From Competibacter_A sp002352125 (lineage in GTDB: Bacteria; Pseudomonadota; Gammaproteobacteria; Competibacterales; Competibacteraceae), in NCBI GenBank assembly GCA_035441325.1, contig DAOROA010000005.1, forward strand, positions 38,058 through 102,057: a stretch of DNA of 64,000 nt, read 5' to 3'. Within the stretch, counting starts at the first letter, position 1. Each line of letters begins with the position of its first letter. Of this stretch, positions 52,666-61,095 are shown piece by piece. A program made the position numbers and the translations under genes. Under the pieces are notes generated by a model, which was given only the letters and a program-made list of their open reading frames with translations, made no database searches and was not told the origin of the DNA.

Positions 52666-54762
52666 CTAAAAATTAGCTTGAGTTTTACGAATTTCCACCA
52701 TTTTGTCGGAGGCTTCCAGCGCTTGGCCAAGGGTTTTGATGCCTTGCGCCTCCAGCAAATCCAGCAGCTTGAGAAACACCTGCGCGGTCACCAGCGAGTC
52801 GCCCAGCGCGGTGTGGCGGCCGTGCACGTCCACGCCCAACCGGTCGGCGATGGCGTCCAAGTTGTGGTCGTCGGTGTAATCGTGCAGGTAGCCGGACAAG
52901 AGCAAGGTATCGAGTACGGGATTGCCGAAGTGGGGGCCACCCTTCTGCTCCTTCATTTTGAGGAACTTCATGTCGAAGGCCGCGTTGTGGGCGACCAACA
53001 CGGTCCGGTCGCCTCCGACGAAGGCATGGAATTGCGGCAGAATCACGTCGGCGCCGGGTTGGTCCCTGACCATGTCGTCGGTGATGCCGTGGAAGCGGAT
53101 GGTGGCCTTGGGAATCGGCTTGCCGGGATTGACCAGTTGGTCGAATTTCTCTCCTGCCAGCAGGCGGCGGTTGACGATGCGCACGCCGGCGATCTGGATG
53201 ATCTCGTCGCCTTTTGATGGCGACAAGCCCGTGGTTTCGGTATCGAACACCACGTAGGCGAGCGCCGTCAGCGGGTAGTTGACCAGATCGCCCCACTCGG
53301 CTCGATGCTCGTCGCCCAAAGAAAAATCGTAAAATTCCGGGCGCTCCGGTGGATTCTCGGTCGGCTCCTTCCACTGGCGCGCGGATGCCGGCAGCGGCAA
53401 GCGCAACAGGGCGTGGCCGGGCCGGCGGTGGGATTGGCTCCACAGGTCGCTGTTGTGCCGCCGCAAGACTTCGCCGACCGTGGTTGCGCCCACCAGATCC
53501 TGTACGTGTTCGCCCAGCCAGCTTTCCAGTTGATCGGCGGGTATCGGTTTGCCTGGCCAGACGATGTCCAGATAGACCCGGCGGTTGCCCAGCAGGCATT
53601 CGATTTCGAAGGCATCGCCGATTTTGTGGGCGTGCAGTTGCGCGATCAAATATTCGAGCAACAGCATGATCGAGTGGTTGTCCACGTTCAGCCACAACGG
53701 CATGCCCACCATCTTGACTTGGAGGCCAAAGTGCTGCTGCAAGTGGTTGACGACGCTGCCGATGAGATCGGCGGAGTAAACGTCGTTCATCGGCCAGCGG
53801 TTAGCGTACAGCTTGCGCAGATCGAGAGTCAGTTCCTGCAGGCGTTGGCTGAGGCGTTCGCTTTCTTCGACGATGATCCGTTGGAACGCCTCGCGCTGCG
53901 CCCGGGCCATGTCGAAGTTGATGATGTTTTCCGCCGCCGCGCGCAGGTTGGCCAACGGCCGACGCAAATCTTCGGTGCGGGTTTTGATCAGGGAGCGGTC
54001 TACTTGCTGGGTCACGTCGCGGAAGGTGATGACGAACGCGGCGCCCCGGTCGCTGGCGCCCGGCAGCAGGCTCATCCGGCAGTGGAGCATGGTCTCGTCG
54101 TTCACGGTGGCGCAGACGAATTCGGCGTCGGCGTCCGGGATGTCGGCGCCGGTGTTCCGTTGGCGGTAATTCAGCAGTTGCAGCGTGCTCTCGATCGGCG
54201 CCCGGGTCCACAGATCGTAGAGCGAGCGACCCAGCCCCAGCAGTTCGCGGTTGGGCAACAGCCGCATCGCCGCCGGATTGTAAAGCAGGATGCGGGCGGC
54301 ACCATCGCAAACCAGCACGCCCTCGGACAGCTCCCGCAAGACGGTTTCCAGGCGGGCTTTCTGCTCTTCGATTTCCTGGGTGCCGATGGCGGAGGCGGCC
54401 GCTACCTCGCGGCGGGCCTTATGCAGCGCTTCGCCCAGTTCCAGCAACATGGCCGGAAACGTGCCCAACCAGTGCTGGTGCGGTAGTTCCAGCGCATAAC
54501 CCGGATTGCTGCGGGTAATGATCCGCGCGCCGCGGGCCAGCGCGCCAAGGGGAATGAAACAGTGCCAGTCGAGCATCGCCCAGACCGCCGTGGTCCCGCC
54601 GACAATGGCGAATGCGGCCAGGATCAACCACAATAGCATTTGGTCGCGCTGGTCGGGGGCCGGTACGGCTTGGTACGTCTGCCAGCCCAGCCAGAGGAAG
54701 GAGACGAGCGTCAGGAGGGTCGGAACCAGCCACAGCAGCCAGAGCTTCGTCCGGTAACGCAT
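52666..54762 (-). CDS. Degenerate sensor kinase fused to a DEDDh 3'-5' exonuclease
   Basis: A 698-residue protein. Two membrane helices lie at about 8-30 and 42-64, then a PAS-like domain (VLRELSEGVLVCDGAARILL onward). The histidine-kinase dimer region reads RTEDLRRPLANLRAAAENI near residue 260. The position of the phospho-His is Glu, so it cannot autophosphorylate there. The C-terminal ~200 residues are a DnaQ-type exonuclease with all DEDDh residues: VVFDTETTGLSPSKGDEI near 505, VAHNAAFDMKFLKM near 588 and HTALGDSLVTAQVFL near 650. It would be anchored to the inner membrane. It lies between the CrbS-like genes and a response regulator. Its nucleic acid target is unknown. Confidence 0.85.
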   Translation of the reverse strand: MRYRTKLWLLWLVPTLLTLVSFLWLGWQTYQAVPAPDQRDQMLLWLILAAFAIVGGTTAVWAMLDWHCFIPLGALARGARIITRSNPGYALELPHQHWLGTFPAMLLELGEALHKARREVAAASAIGTQEIEEQKARLETVLRELSEGVLVCDGAARILLYNPAAMRLLPNRELLGLGRSLYDLWTRAPIESTLQLLNYRQRNTGADIPDADAEFVCATVNDETMLHCRMSLLPGASDRGAAFVITFRDVTQQVDRSLIKTRTEDLRRPLANLRAAAENIINFDMARAQREAFQRIIVEESERLSQRLQELTLDLRKLYANRWPMNDVYSADLIGSVVNHLQQHFGLQVKMVGMPLWLNVDNHSIMLLLEYLIAQLHAHKIGDAFEIECLLGNRRVYLDIVWPGKPIPADQLESWLGEHVQDLVGATTVGEVLRRHNSDLWSQSHRRPGHALLRLPLPASARQWKEPTENPPERPEFYDFSLGDEHRAEWGDLVNYPLTALAYVVFDTETTGLSPSKGDEIIQIAGVRIVNRRLLAGEKFDQLVNPGKPIPKATIRFHGITDDMVRDQPGADVILPQFHAFVGGDRTVLVAHNAAFDMKFLKMKEQKGGPHFGNPVLDTLLLSGYLHDYTDDHNLDAIADRLGVDVHGRHTALGDSLVTAQVFLKLLDLLEAQGIKTLGQALEASDKMVEIRKTQANF

Positions 54763-54768
54763 GGCGGT

Positions 54769-55143
54769 TCAGCCGGTTTCGGCCAGCAGTTCGCGCACCC
54801 GCTCCACGACTTCCTGGGTCGAGAACGGCTTGGTGATATAGTCGTCCGCGCCCAACGCCAGCCCTTTTTCCCGTTCGACCTCGCGGCCCTTGGCGGTCAG
54901 CATGATGATGCGGACCGTTTTCCAATCGGGATTGGCGCGAATGGTTTGACAGACTTCGTAGCCGTTCTTGCGCGGCATCATCACGTCGAGCAGCACCAGA
55001 TCGGGCAATTCGGCCGCGATGGCGGCCAAGGCCGCTTCGCCGTCCGAGGCGGTCCGCACTTGGAATCCGGCTTGTTTCATCAAAAATTCCAAGGACAAGA
55101 CAATATTTGGCTCATCGTCCACCACCAGTATCTTGTTCGCCAT
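54769..55143 (-). CDS. Single-domain response regulator (CheY-like receiver)
   Basis: A 124-residue receiver domain without an output domain. The acidic pocket is VVDDEPN, the phospho-acceptor Asp is in LVLLDVMMPRKNGYEV (about residue 53), the Thr is in MLTAKGREVE, and the Lys is in YITKPFS. The start MANKILVVDDEPNI is standard. It lies 6 bp upstream of the exonuclease fusion and is the most likely phosphorylation partner of the CrbS-like kinase in this block. Confidence 0.93.
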   Translation of the reverse strand: MANKILVVDDEPNIVLSLEFLMKQAGFQVRTASDGEAALAAIAAELPDLVLLDVMMPRKNGYEVCQTIRANPDWKTVRIIMLTAKGREVEREKGLALGADDYITKPFSTQEVVERVRELLAETG

Positions 55144-55185
55144 GTCTTTCCCCCGATCGGCCAGCAGTTTCGTTCGAGCACATAT

Positions 55186-55509
55186 TTACGACGACTTTTC
55201 GGAACCGTTTTGCACTGCGTCATTATCCCGTAATTCCGTGGTACCGTCCGGTTTTTTGTCCATTTTATCTTTGGTCGAACCGCTGGCTTTGGCGATGGCC
55301 TCCCAGAATTTTTGCACCATTTCCATCGAGTGGAATTGCGTGGGCAACAATGGCTTGAACGCGCTGAGAGCTTCGAAGTTGATCACGCCGCGTTGCACGT
55401 TGTCGCGGAGGACCCGCAGGACATCGTCGTGCAGGGGCTGCACGTTCGGCAGACCCAGAAACTCGCGCATTTCCTGGGCGGTGGCCTCGACGCTGACATT
55501 GACTTTCAT
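55186..55509 (-). CDS. DUF6489 family small protein
   Basis: A 107-residue acidic protein starting MKVNVSVEATAQEMREFLGL, with PNVQPLHDDVLRVLRDNVQR and a MVQKFWEAIAKAS segment. This pattern fits the DUF6489 family, which resembles small phasin-like proteins; the function is unknown. The last 30 residues are charged and disordered. It lies between mnmG and the response regulator on the same strand. Confidence 0.7.
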   Translation of the reverse strand: MKVNVSVEATAQEMREFLGLPNVQPLHDDVLRVLRDNVQRGVINFEALSAFKPLLPTQFHSMEMVQKFWEAIAKASGSTKDKMDKKPDGTTELRDNDAVQNGSEKSS

Positions 55510-55656
55510 CGATATGCTTCCTCGTGCTGCGGGGTGGCGAGCCTCGTTGTCGAAGGCCCAGCTTGGAATCGGGTTGGTTCGAATGGATCAAGCATAGCAG
55601 GAACGGCGCTGGCCTTTTGACCGGCGTCGTCGCTGGCGTTTGCCAGCTTTGCAAAG

Positions 55657-57576
55657 CTAATGGAAATCTTCGGTCCCGGCAATGGGTTGTCCGGTGTTCC
55701 GGCGCGCCCGGCCGCGTTTGAGGTGGATCAGCAGCAAAGATACGGCGGCCGGCGTCACGCCGGGGATGCGGCCGGCTTGCCCCAAGGTATGGGGCCGGTG
55801 GCGACCCAGTTTTTCACCGACTTCGCGCGATAGACCGTGGACTTGGGAATAATCGAAATCGGTCGGCAGTATCATTTCCTCGTGGCGACGCTGGCGCTCG
55901 ATCTCGTCTCGTTGCCGGTCGATGTAGCCTGCGTACTTGGCCTGAATTTCCACCTGCTCGGCGACTTGCGGATCGGTTTCTCCCGGTCCGACGCCCGGTA
56001 GGCTCATCAGCTCTCCGTAGCTTACTTCGGGCCGGCGGAGCAGCTCGGCCGCCCGGCTTTCCCGCGCCAGCGGGCCATGCAGCACTCGTTGCAAGTCGGC
56101 TTCGTTCGCTTGGCTGGGCCGCACCCACGTTTCGCGCAACCGTCGGCTTTCCCGCTCGATGGCCTCGCGCTTGGCGGCAAACGTCCGCCAGCGTTCATCG
56201 TCGACCACGCCCAGCCGGCGGCCGATCTCGGTCAACCGTAGATCGGCGTTGTCCTCGCGCAGCAACAAGCGGTATTCGGCCCGGCTGGTGAACATTCGAT
56301 AGGGCTCGCTGGTGCCGCGGGTGATGAGGTCGTCGATCAGCACGCCGAGATAGGCTTCGTCGCGGTTCGGCCACCACGGTTCCTCGCCCTTGACGAGCTG
56401 CCCGGCGTTGATACCGGCCAGCAGACCTTGGGCAGCGGCTTCCTCGTAGCCGGTGGTGCCGTTGATCTGGCCGGCGAAGAACAGACCCCGGATCGCGCGG
56501 GTTTGCAGCGAGTAATCCAGATCGCGCGGGTCGAAGAAATCGTATTCGATGGCGTAGCCAGCGCGGGTGATGTGGGCGTTCTCCAAGCCTTTGATCGACC
56601 GGACCAGCGCGTATTGCACGTCGAACGGCAAACTGGTCGAAATCCCGTTCGGGTAGAACTCGTGGGTCTGCAAGCCTTCCGGTTCCAGAAACACTTGATG
56701 CGAGTTTTTGTCGGCGAAGCGATGAATCTTGTCCTCGATGGAAGGACAGTAGCGCGGCCCAACGCCTTCGATCACGCCCATGTACAGCGGCGAGCGATCC
56801 AGTCCGCCGCGAATGATGTCGTGGGTGCGCTCGCTGGTGTGCGTGATCCAGCACGAGACTTGCGGCGGATGCTCATCGACCGAGCCCCGATAGGAAAATA
56901 CCGGGCAAGGCATATCGCCAGGCTGTTCGGTCAGTTGCGAGAAGTCGATGCTGCGGCCATCCAGCCGGGGTGGCGTGCCGGTTTTCAGCCGTCCGACTCG
57001 CAGCGGCAGTTCTCGCAAGCGGGCGGCCAGCGCATTAGCGGGCGGATCGCCGGCCCGGCCGCCTTCGTAGTTGGACAGGCCGACATGAATCCGTCCGGCT
57101 AGGAAAGTACCGGCCGTTAGAACCACCGCCTTAGCGGTGAATTGAATGCCACTTTGCGTGACGACGCCGGCGATTCGCTCGCCTTCGACCAGCAAATCGG
57201 TGGCGGCCTGCTGGAATACCCGCAGATTCGGCTGATTCTCGATCAAGCCGCGCACCGCTGCCTTGTACAGCGCCCGGTCGGCTTGGCAACGGGTGGCCCG
57301 CACCGCCGGCCCCTTGCGGTTGTTGAGGATGCGGAACTGAATGCCGGCCCGGTCGGCGGCCTGGGCCATGACTCCGCCAAGCGCGTCGATTTCCTTGACC
57401 AGATGGCCCTTGCCGATGCCGCCGATGGCCGGATTGCAGCTCATCGCGCCCACGGTCTCGATGGTGTGAGTCAGCAGTAGGGTGTTCAGTCCCATCCGCG
57501 CGGCAGCCGCGCACGCCTCGGTGCCGGCGTGGCCGCCGCCGATGACGATGACATCGAAGGGTTCGGGGTAGCGCAT
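55657..57576 (-). CDS. mnmG: tRNA uridine 5-carboxymethylaminomethyl modification enzyme
   Basis: MnmG (GidA) with MnmE installs the cmnm5 group on wobble U34 of several tRNAs, using FAD and folate. The 639-residue protein starts MRYPEPFDVIVIGGGHAGTE, the FAD dinucleotide motif, with ATG 57576 preferred over an earlier start. It contains AMSCNPAIGGIGKGHLVKEI, NNRKGPAVRATRCQADRALY, and the C-terminal helical domain EQVEIQAKYAGYIDRQRDEI. Length is normal. The downstream hairpin GCTGGC-GCCAGC at 55632-55647 may end it. Confidence 0.97.
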   Translation of the reverse strand: MRYPEPFDVIVIGGGHAGTEACAAAARMGLNTLLLTHTIETVGAMSCNPAIGGIGKGHLVKEIDALGGVMAQAADRAGIQFRILNNRKGPAVRATRCQADRALYKAAVRGLIENQPNLRVFQQAATDLLVEGERIAGVVTQSGIQFTAKAVVLTAGTFLAGRIHVGLSNYEGGRAGDPPANALAARLRELPLRVGRLKTGTPPRLDGRSIDFSQLTEQPGDMPCPVFSYRGSVDEHPPQVSCWITHTSERTHDIIRGGLDRSPLYMGVIEGVGPRYCPSIEDKIHRFADKNSHQVFLEPEGLQTHEFYPNGISTSLPFDVQYALVRSIKGLENAHITRAGYAIEYDFFDPRDLDYSLQTRAIRGLFFAGQINGTTGYEEAAAQGLLAGINAGQLVKGEEPWWPNRDEAYLGVLIDDLITRGTSEPYRMFTSRAEYRLLLREDNADLRLTEIGRRLGVVDDERWRTFAAKREAIERESRRLRETWVRPSQANEADLQRVLHGPLARESRAAELLRRPEVSYGELMSLPGVGPGETDPQVAEQVEIQAKYAGYIDRQRDEIERQRRHEEMILPTDFDYSQVHGLSREVGEKLGRHRPHTLGQAGRIPGVTPAAVSLLLIHLKRGRARRNTGQPIAGTEDFH

Positions 57577-57622
57577 GGGGGTTTCGGGCCCGGAACGGGA
57601 TTTCAAGGGGGACGGTGTTGCT

Positions 57623-58615
57623 TTAATCCGGTAGCGGCAATTGCACGGCGTAGTTGGACACCGGCAGCGCCACGGTGATCACGCCCTGCTTGGCGAGGAA
57701 CTGAGCGAAGCGCTTGTAGCGGGCTTCGTCCAGCGCCGCCGGCCGGCGGGCCAACCGCGGCAGCGTGTCGCGCCACGCCCGGCGGTTCAATTCGTCGTCC
57801 AGATCCTTGTGCTTGGCCACGAACGCTTTCCAGGCATCGTCCGGATGGTTGAGGATGTAGAGCGTGGCCTGCTCCAGCGCCGCCAGAAACCGTCCCAGCC
57901 GGGGATCGCTGAGTTGATCGCGGTTCGCCACCAGCACCAGTTCGTCGTAGGGCGGCACGCCTTCTTCCTCGGGATAGAAGGCCCGGCCGGGCTTTTTGGC
58001 CAAATCAAGCTGATTTAACTCGAAATTGCGAAAGGCGCCGATCACGGCGTCCACTTGTTTGGACAACAGCGCCGGAGACAGCGAGAAGTTTACGTTGACT
58101 AGCGTCACGTCTTCCATTTTGAGGCCGGCCTTGGCCAACACCGTTTTGAGCAAAGCCTCCTCGAAACCGCCAACCGAGTAGCCGATTTTGTGGCCTTTCA
58201 AATCGGCCAGGGTTTTCACCGGCCCGTCTTTCAGCACGACCAGTGAGTTCAGCGGAGTCGCGACCAGCGTACCGATGCGCTTGATCGGCAAACCAGCGCT
58301 AAGGTGAATCATCAATTGCGGCTGGTAAGTGATCGCTAGATCCACTTTGCCGGCAGCGGCCAGTTTGGGCGGATCGTTGGGATCGGTGGGCGTTTGCAGT
58401 TCGACTTCGAGATTCTGGGCCGCGAAATAGCCTTTTTCCTGGGCCACGACCAGCGCGGCGTGATCGGGGTTCACGAACCAGTCGAGCATGACGGTGAGTT
58501 TCTTTTTGGCGTCGTCGGTCTTTTCGTCCGCCCAAGCGCCCGGCGCCAGCACGGCCAGAGTCAGCAACAGCAAAGCAGCACGCAACAAGTTCGACATGGT
58601 CTTCGCTTTCTTCAA
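57623..58615 (-). CDS. thiY: Pyrimidine-precursor ABC transporter substrate-binding protein (ThiY-like)
   Basis: A 330-residue periplasmic binding protein of the NMT1/THI5-like group. Residues 1-30 are a signal peptide (LLRAALLLLTLAVLAPGAWA). The mature part begins KKLTVMLDWFVNPDHAALVV, the signature of proteins binding formylaminopyrimidine or hydroxymethylpyrimidine for thiamine salvage. It is last in a thiZ-thiX-thiY operon and overlaps the permease by 4 nt. An ATG at 58597 is an alternative start. No TPP riboswitch is seen upstream of the operon, so substrate assignment rests on similarity. Confidence 0.85.
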   Translation of the reverse strand: MKKAKTMSNLLRAALLLLTLAVLAPGAWADEKTDDAKKKLTVMLDWFVNPDHAALVVAQEKGYFAAQNLEVELQTPTDPNDPPKLAAAGKVDLAITYQPQLMIHLSAGLPIKRIGTLVATPLNSLVVLKDGPVKTLADLKGHKIGYSVGGFEEALLKTVLAKAGLKMEDVTLVNVNFSLSPALLSKQVDAVIGAFRNFELNQLDLAKKPGRAFYPEEEGVPPYDELVLVANRDQLSDPRLGRFLAALEQATLYILNHPDDAWKAFVAKHKDLDDELNRRAWRDTLPRLARRPAALDEARYKRFAQFLAKQGVITVALPVSNYAVQLPLPD

Positions 58616-59379
58616 TCGATTTCGGTTTCGGGAATAGCGGGATGCCAGGGTAGCAGCCGCTTTAGACCAGCATCCACTAGAAAATAGAGTCCAACCGCCA
58701 GCGCGGCCAGCACAAACAGCGCGGCGAACATCAAGTCCACCTGCATCCGGCTGTTAGCATGCAGCATCAGGTAGCCCAAGCCGGCACTGGAACCGACCCA
58801 TTCGCCTAGCACCGCGCCGATGGGAGCGACTGCCGCCGCGATCCGCAAACCGGAAGCCAGCGCCGGTAGTGCAGCGGGGATGGCGATGTGTCGCAGTACC
58901 GCCCAACGCCGTGGTTCGGGCAACATCACGCGGGCCAGATCCAGCCAGCCGCGTTGGGTGTGGCGCAGGCCGTCGTAAAAATTGGCGGTGACCGGAAAAT
59001 AAATGATGAGCATCGACATCGCAATTTTGGAGCCCATACCGTAACCCAGCCACAGCACGAGCAGCGGGGCGATGGCGAACACCGGGATGGCCTGGGACGC
59101 GATCAGCACCGGCAGCAACCAGCGCCGCACTCGCCGCGAGTAACCCAGCGCCAGCGCGCTGCCGCACCCCAGCAGCGTGCCCAACACCATGCCGAGGATA
59201 ATTTCCAACGCCGTGACGCCGGCGTGGCGGAGCAGCGATTCGCTATGATGCCACAAGGCGAGCATCACCGCCCACGGACCGGGCAGGATGTAGGGCGGCA
59301 GATCGCCGAGCGTTACCACCGATTGCCAGACCAGCAGCAGACTGGCCAGCGTCAGGAGTCCGCGCCACAAACCTTTCAT
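58612..59379 (-). CDS. thiX: ABC transporter permease (ThiX-like)
   Basis: A 255-residue inner-membrane permease of the SsuC/ThiX type with about six helices. The EAA loop is PRRWAVLRHIAIPAALPALA near residue 164. The start ATG 59379 overlaps the ATPase stop by 4 nt; the frame is open much further upstream only as a shadow of the ATPase gene. It serves with the neighbouring ATPase and binding protein as a single importer. Confidence 0.88.
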   Translation of the reverse strand: MKGLWRGLLTLASLLLVWQSVVTLGDLPPYILPGPWAVMLALWHHSESLLRHAGVTALEIILGMVLGTLLGCGSALALGYSRRVRRWLLPVLIASQAIPVFAIAPLLVLWLGYGMGSKIAMSMLIIYFPVTANFYDGLRHTQRGWLDLARVMLPEPRRWAVLRHIAIPAALPALASGLRIAAAVAPIGAVLGEWVGSSAGLGYLMLHANSRMQVDLMFAALFVLAALAVGLYFLVDAGLKRLLPWHPAIPETEID

Positions 59380-60146
59380 GCCGCTTCCAGCCGCCGCAGG
59401 ATGGTGCGATAAGCGGCTTGCACCGCCGGGTCGCCGGGGTCGCGGGGTGGAATGCCAGGCAAGTCGGGTAAAATGGATAAGGTTGCTGGCCGGCCGTTCA
59501 TGATTAGAACATGCTCGCCCAGCCGTAGCGCTTCCAGCGGGTCGTGGGTGACCAGCAACACGGTCCGGCCGGCCAACAGTTCGGCCGCCAGCGCTTGCAG
59601 GCGCAGTCGAGTCAGCGCATCTAGCCCGGAAAACGGCTCGTCCATCAGCACCACCGGCCGGTCTTCCATCAAGGTCCGGGCCAGTGCCGCTCGTTGGCGC
59701 ATGCCGCCGGACAGCGTATCGGGCCGCGCCAGCGCGCAATCGGCCAAACCGACCCGCCCCAGCAAATCCAGCGCCCGTTTTCGATCCGCCCGTTCGCCGC
59801 GCAGCCGGCTGCCGAGCATGACGTTGTCGAGCACGTTCAACCAGGGGAGCAGCAAATCCTGCTGCGCCATGTAAGCGACCCGGCCAGTCAGCGGCTCACC
59901 GTCGCCGCCGCGCAGTTCGCCGCTGACGCCGGGCGGCGTCAATCCGGCCAGCAACCGTAGCAAGCTGGTCTTGCCGATGCCGCTGGGGCCGAGCAGGCAG
60001 GTGAAACAACCGCCGGCTAGTTCCAAATCCAGACCGTCGAACAGAATCAGTCCACCGTAGACCAGCCGGGTGGTGCGCAGGCTGACCGCCAGCGGTGGAG
60101 GAGCAACGAGATCGAGAGGGACAGGCGCGAATCGTATGGGTATCAT
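59376..60146 (-). CDS. thiZ: ABC transporter ATP-binding protein (ThiZ-like)
   Basis: A 256-residue ABC ATPase. Walker A is LLGPSGIGKTSLLRLLAG near residue 50, the signature is TLSGGMRQRAALARTLMEDR, Walker B is VVLMDEPFSGLD and the H loop is LLVTHDPLEAL. It belongs to the SsuB/TauB/ThiZ group. First gene of the operon, divergent from cysH. A sulfonate role would also fit the cysH neighbour, but the ThiY-like binding protein favours a pyrimidine precursor. Confidence 0.88.
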   Translation of the reverse strand: MIPIRFAPVPLDLVAPPPLAVSLRTTRLVYGGLILFDGLDLELAGGCFTCLLGPSGIGKTSLLRLLAGLTPPGVSGELRGGDGEPLTGRVAYMAQQDLLLPWLNVLDNVMLGSRLRGERADRKRALDLLGRVGLADCALARPDTLSGGMRQRAALARTLMEDRPVVLMDEPFSGLDALTRLRLQALAAELLAGRTVLLVTHDPLEALRLGEHVLIMNGRPATLSILPDLPGIPPRDPGDPAVQAAYRTILRRLEAA

Positions 60147-60257
60147 TAAGAAGATTTTTGCATAAATATATAGATATTAATTCCTTTTTGATTTATTGAT
60201 TCGTTGTTAGTTTAATCGAAACGTAATGGGTGCACGTAACGACAAGGCAGGCAGGCG
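60147..60257. promoter_or_regulatory. Divergent promoter region thiZ/cysH
   Basis: An AT-rich 111-bp gap with repeated TATA-like runs (CATAAATATATAGATATTAA, 60162-60181). Both genes start here. I see no TPP riboswitch motif and cannot define a Cbl/CysB site. Confidence 0.5.
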
Positions 60258-60995
60258 ATGAATCAGGCCAAGGCACAGTCCGAACTACCAGGAGAGGATC
60301 AAGGTCCGTGGTTCGACCTCGAAACCACGAACGGCGAATTGGAATCCTTGAGTGCCGAGCAACGGGTTGCGTGGGCTTTGAAGAATTATCCTGGCCGCAT
60401 CGTTTTGACTTCCAGCTTCGGCGCCCAATCGGCCGTTTGCCTGCACATGGTCGCCGCTCAGCAACCGGATATTCCGGTGGTGCTGATCGATACCGGCTAC
60501 CTGTTCCCGGAGACCTATCGCTTTATCGATGAGCTATCCGAGCGATTGTCCTTGAATCTCCACATCTACCGCGCCGAACTCGGCCCGGCGTGGCAAGAAG
60601 CCCGTTACGGCAAACTGTGGGAGCAAGGTTTGGAGGGTATCGAACGCTATAACCGGCTCAACAAGGTCGAGCCGATGCAGCGGGCGCTCAAGGAATTGAG
60701 TGCGGCGGCGTGGATTTCCGGATTGCGGCGGCAGCAGGCGAAAAGCCGGCAACATCTCGACGTACTATTGTGGCGCAACGGCCGCTGCAAGATTCACCCG
60801 CTGATCGACTGGACCGATCGCGATGTTTACCGCTATCTGTCCAAGTACGGACTGCCTTATCACCCGCTCTGGGAGCAGGGCTACGTATCCATCGGCGACG
60901 TGCATACTACCCACCGCTTGGTCGATGGCATGAGCCCAGAGGAAACCCGGTTTTTCGGCCTCAAGCGCGAGTGCGGTTTGCACGAGCACGTTTGA
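60258..60995 (+). CDS. cysH: Phosphoadenylyl-sulfate reductase
   Basis: CysH reduces PAPS to sulfite with thioredoxin in assimilatory sulfate reduction. The 245-residue protein has the PP-loop LTSSFGAQSAVCLHM near residue 50, WISGLRRQQAKSR, and the C-terminal catalytic Cys in RECGLHEHV. The CC...CC cysteine pairs of iron-sulfur APS reductases are absent, so it should use PAPS. No cysI/cysJ is adjacent. Confidence 0.93.
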   Translation: MNQAKAQSELPGEDQGPWFDLETTNGELESLSAEQRVAWALKNYPGRIVLTSSFGAQSAVCLHMVAAQQPDIPVVLIDTGYLFPETYRFIDELSERLSLNLHIYRAELGPAWQEARYGKLWEQGLEGIERYNRLNKVEPMQRALKELSAAAWISGLRRQQAKSRQHLDVLLWRNGRCKIHPLIDWTDRDVYRYLSKYGLPYHPLWEQGYVSIGDVHTTHRLVDGMSPEETRFFGLKRECGLHEHV

Positions 60996-61095
60996 CAAGC
61001 TCTATCTGGCCGCTCGCCACTCTTTCGCAAGCGAAAAGGGATGATTTTCAACCTCCCGGCTTTTTTCGGCTTTCCTCGGTCGCCGGTGACGGTTT

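Noticed and set aside
60147..60257. TPP riboswitch upstream of the thiZ operon
   Set aside because: The 111-bp AT-rich gap has no CUGAGA-type core or room for the full fold.
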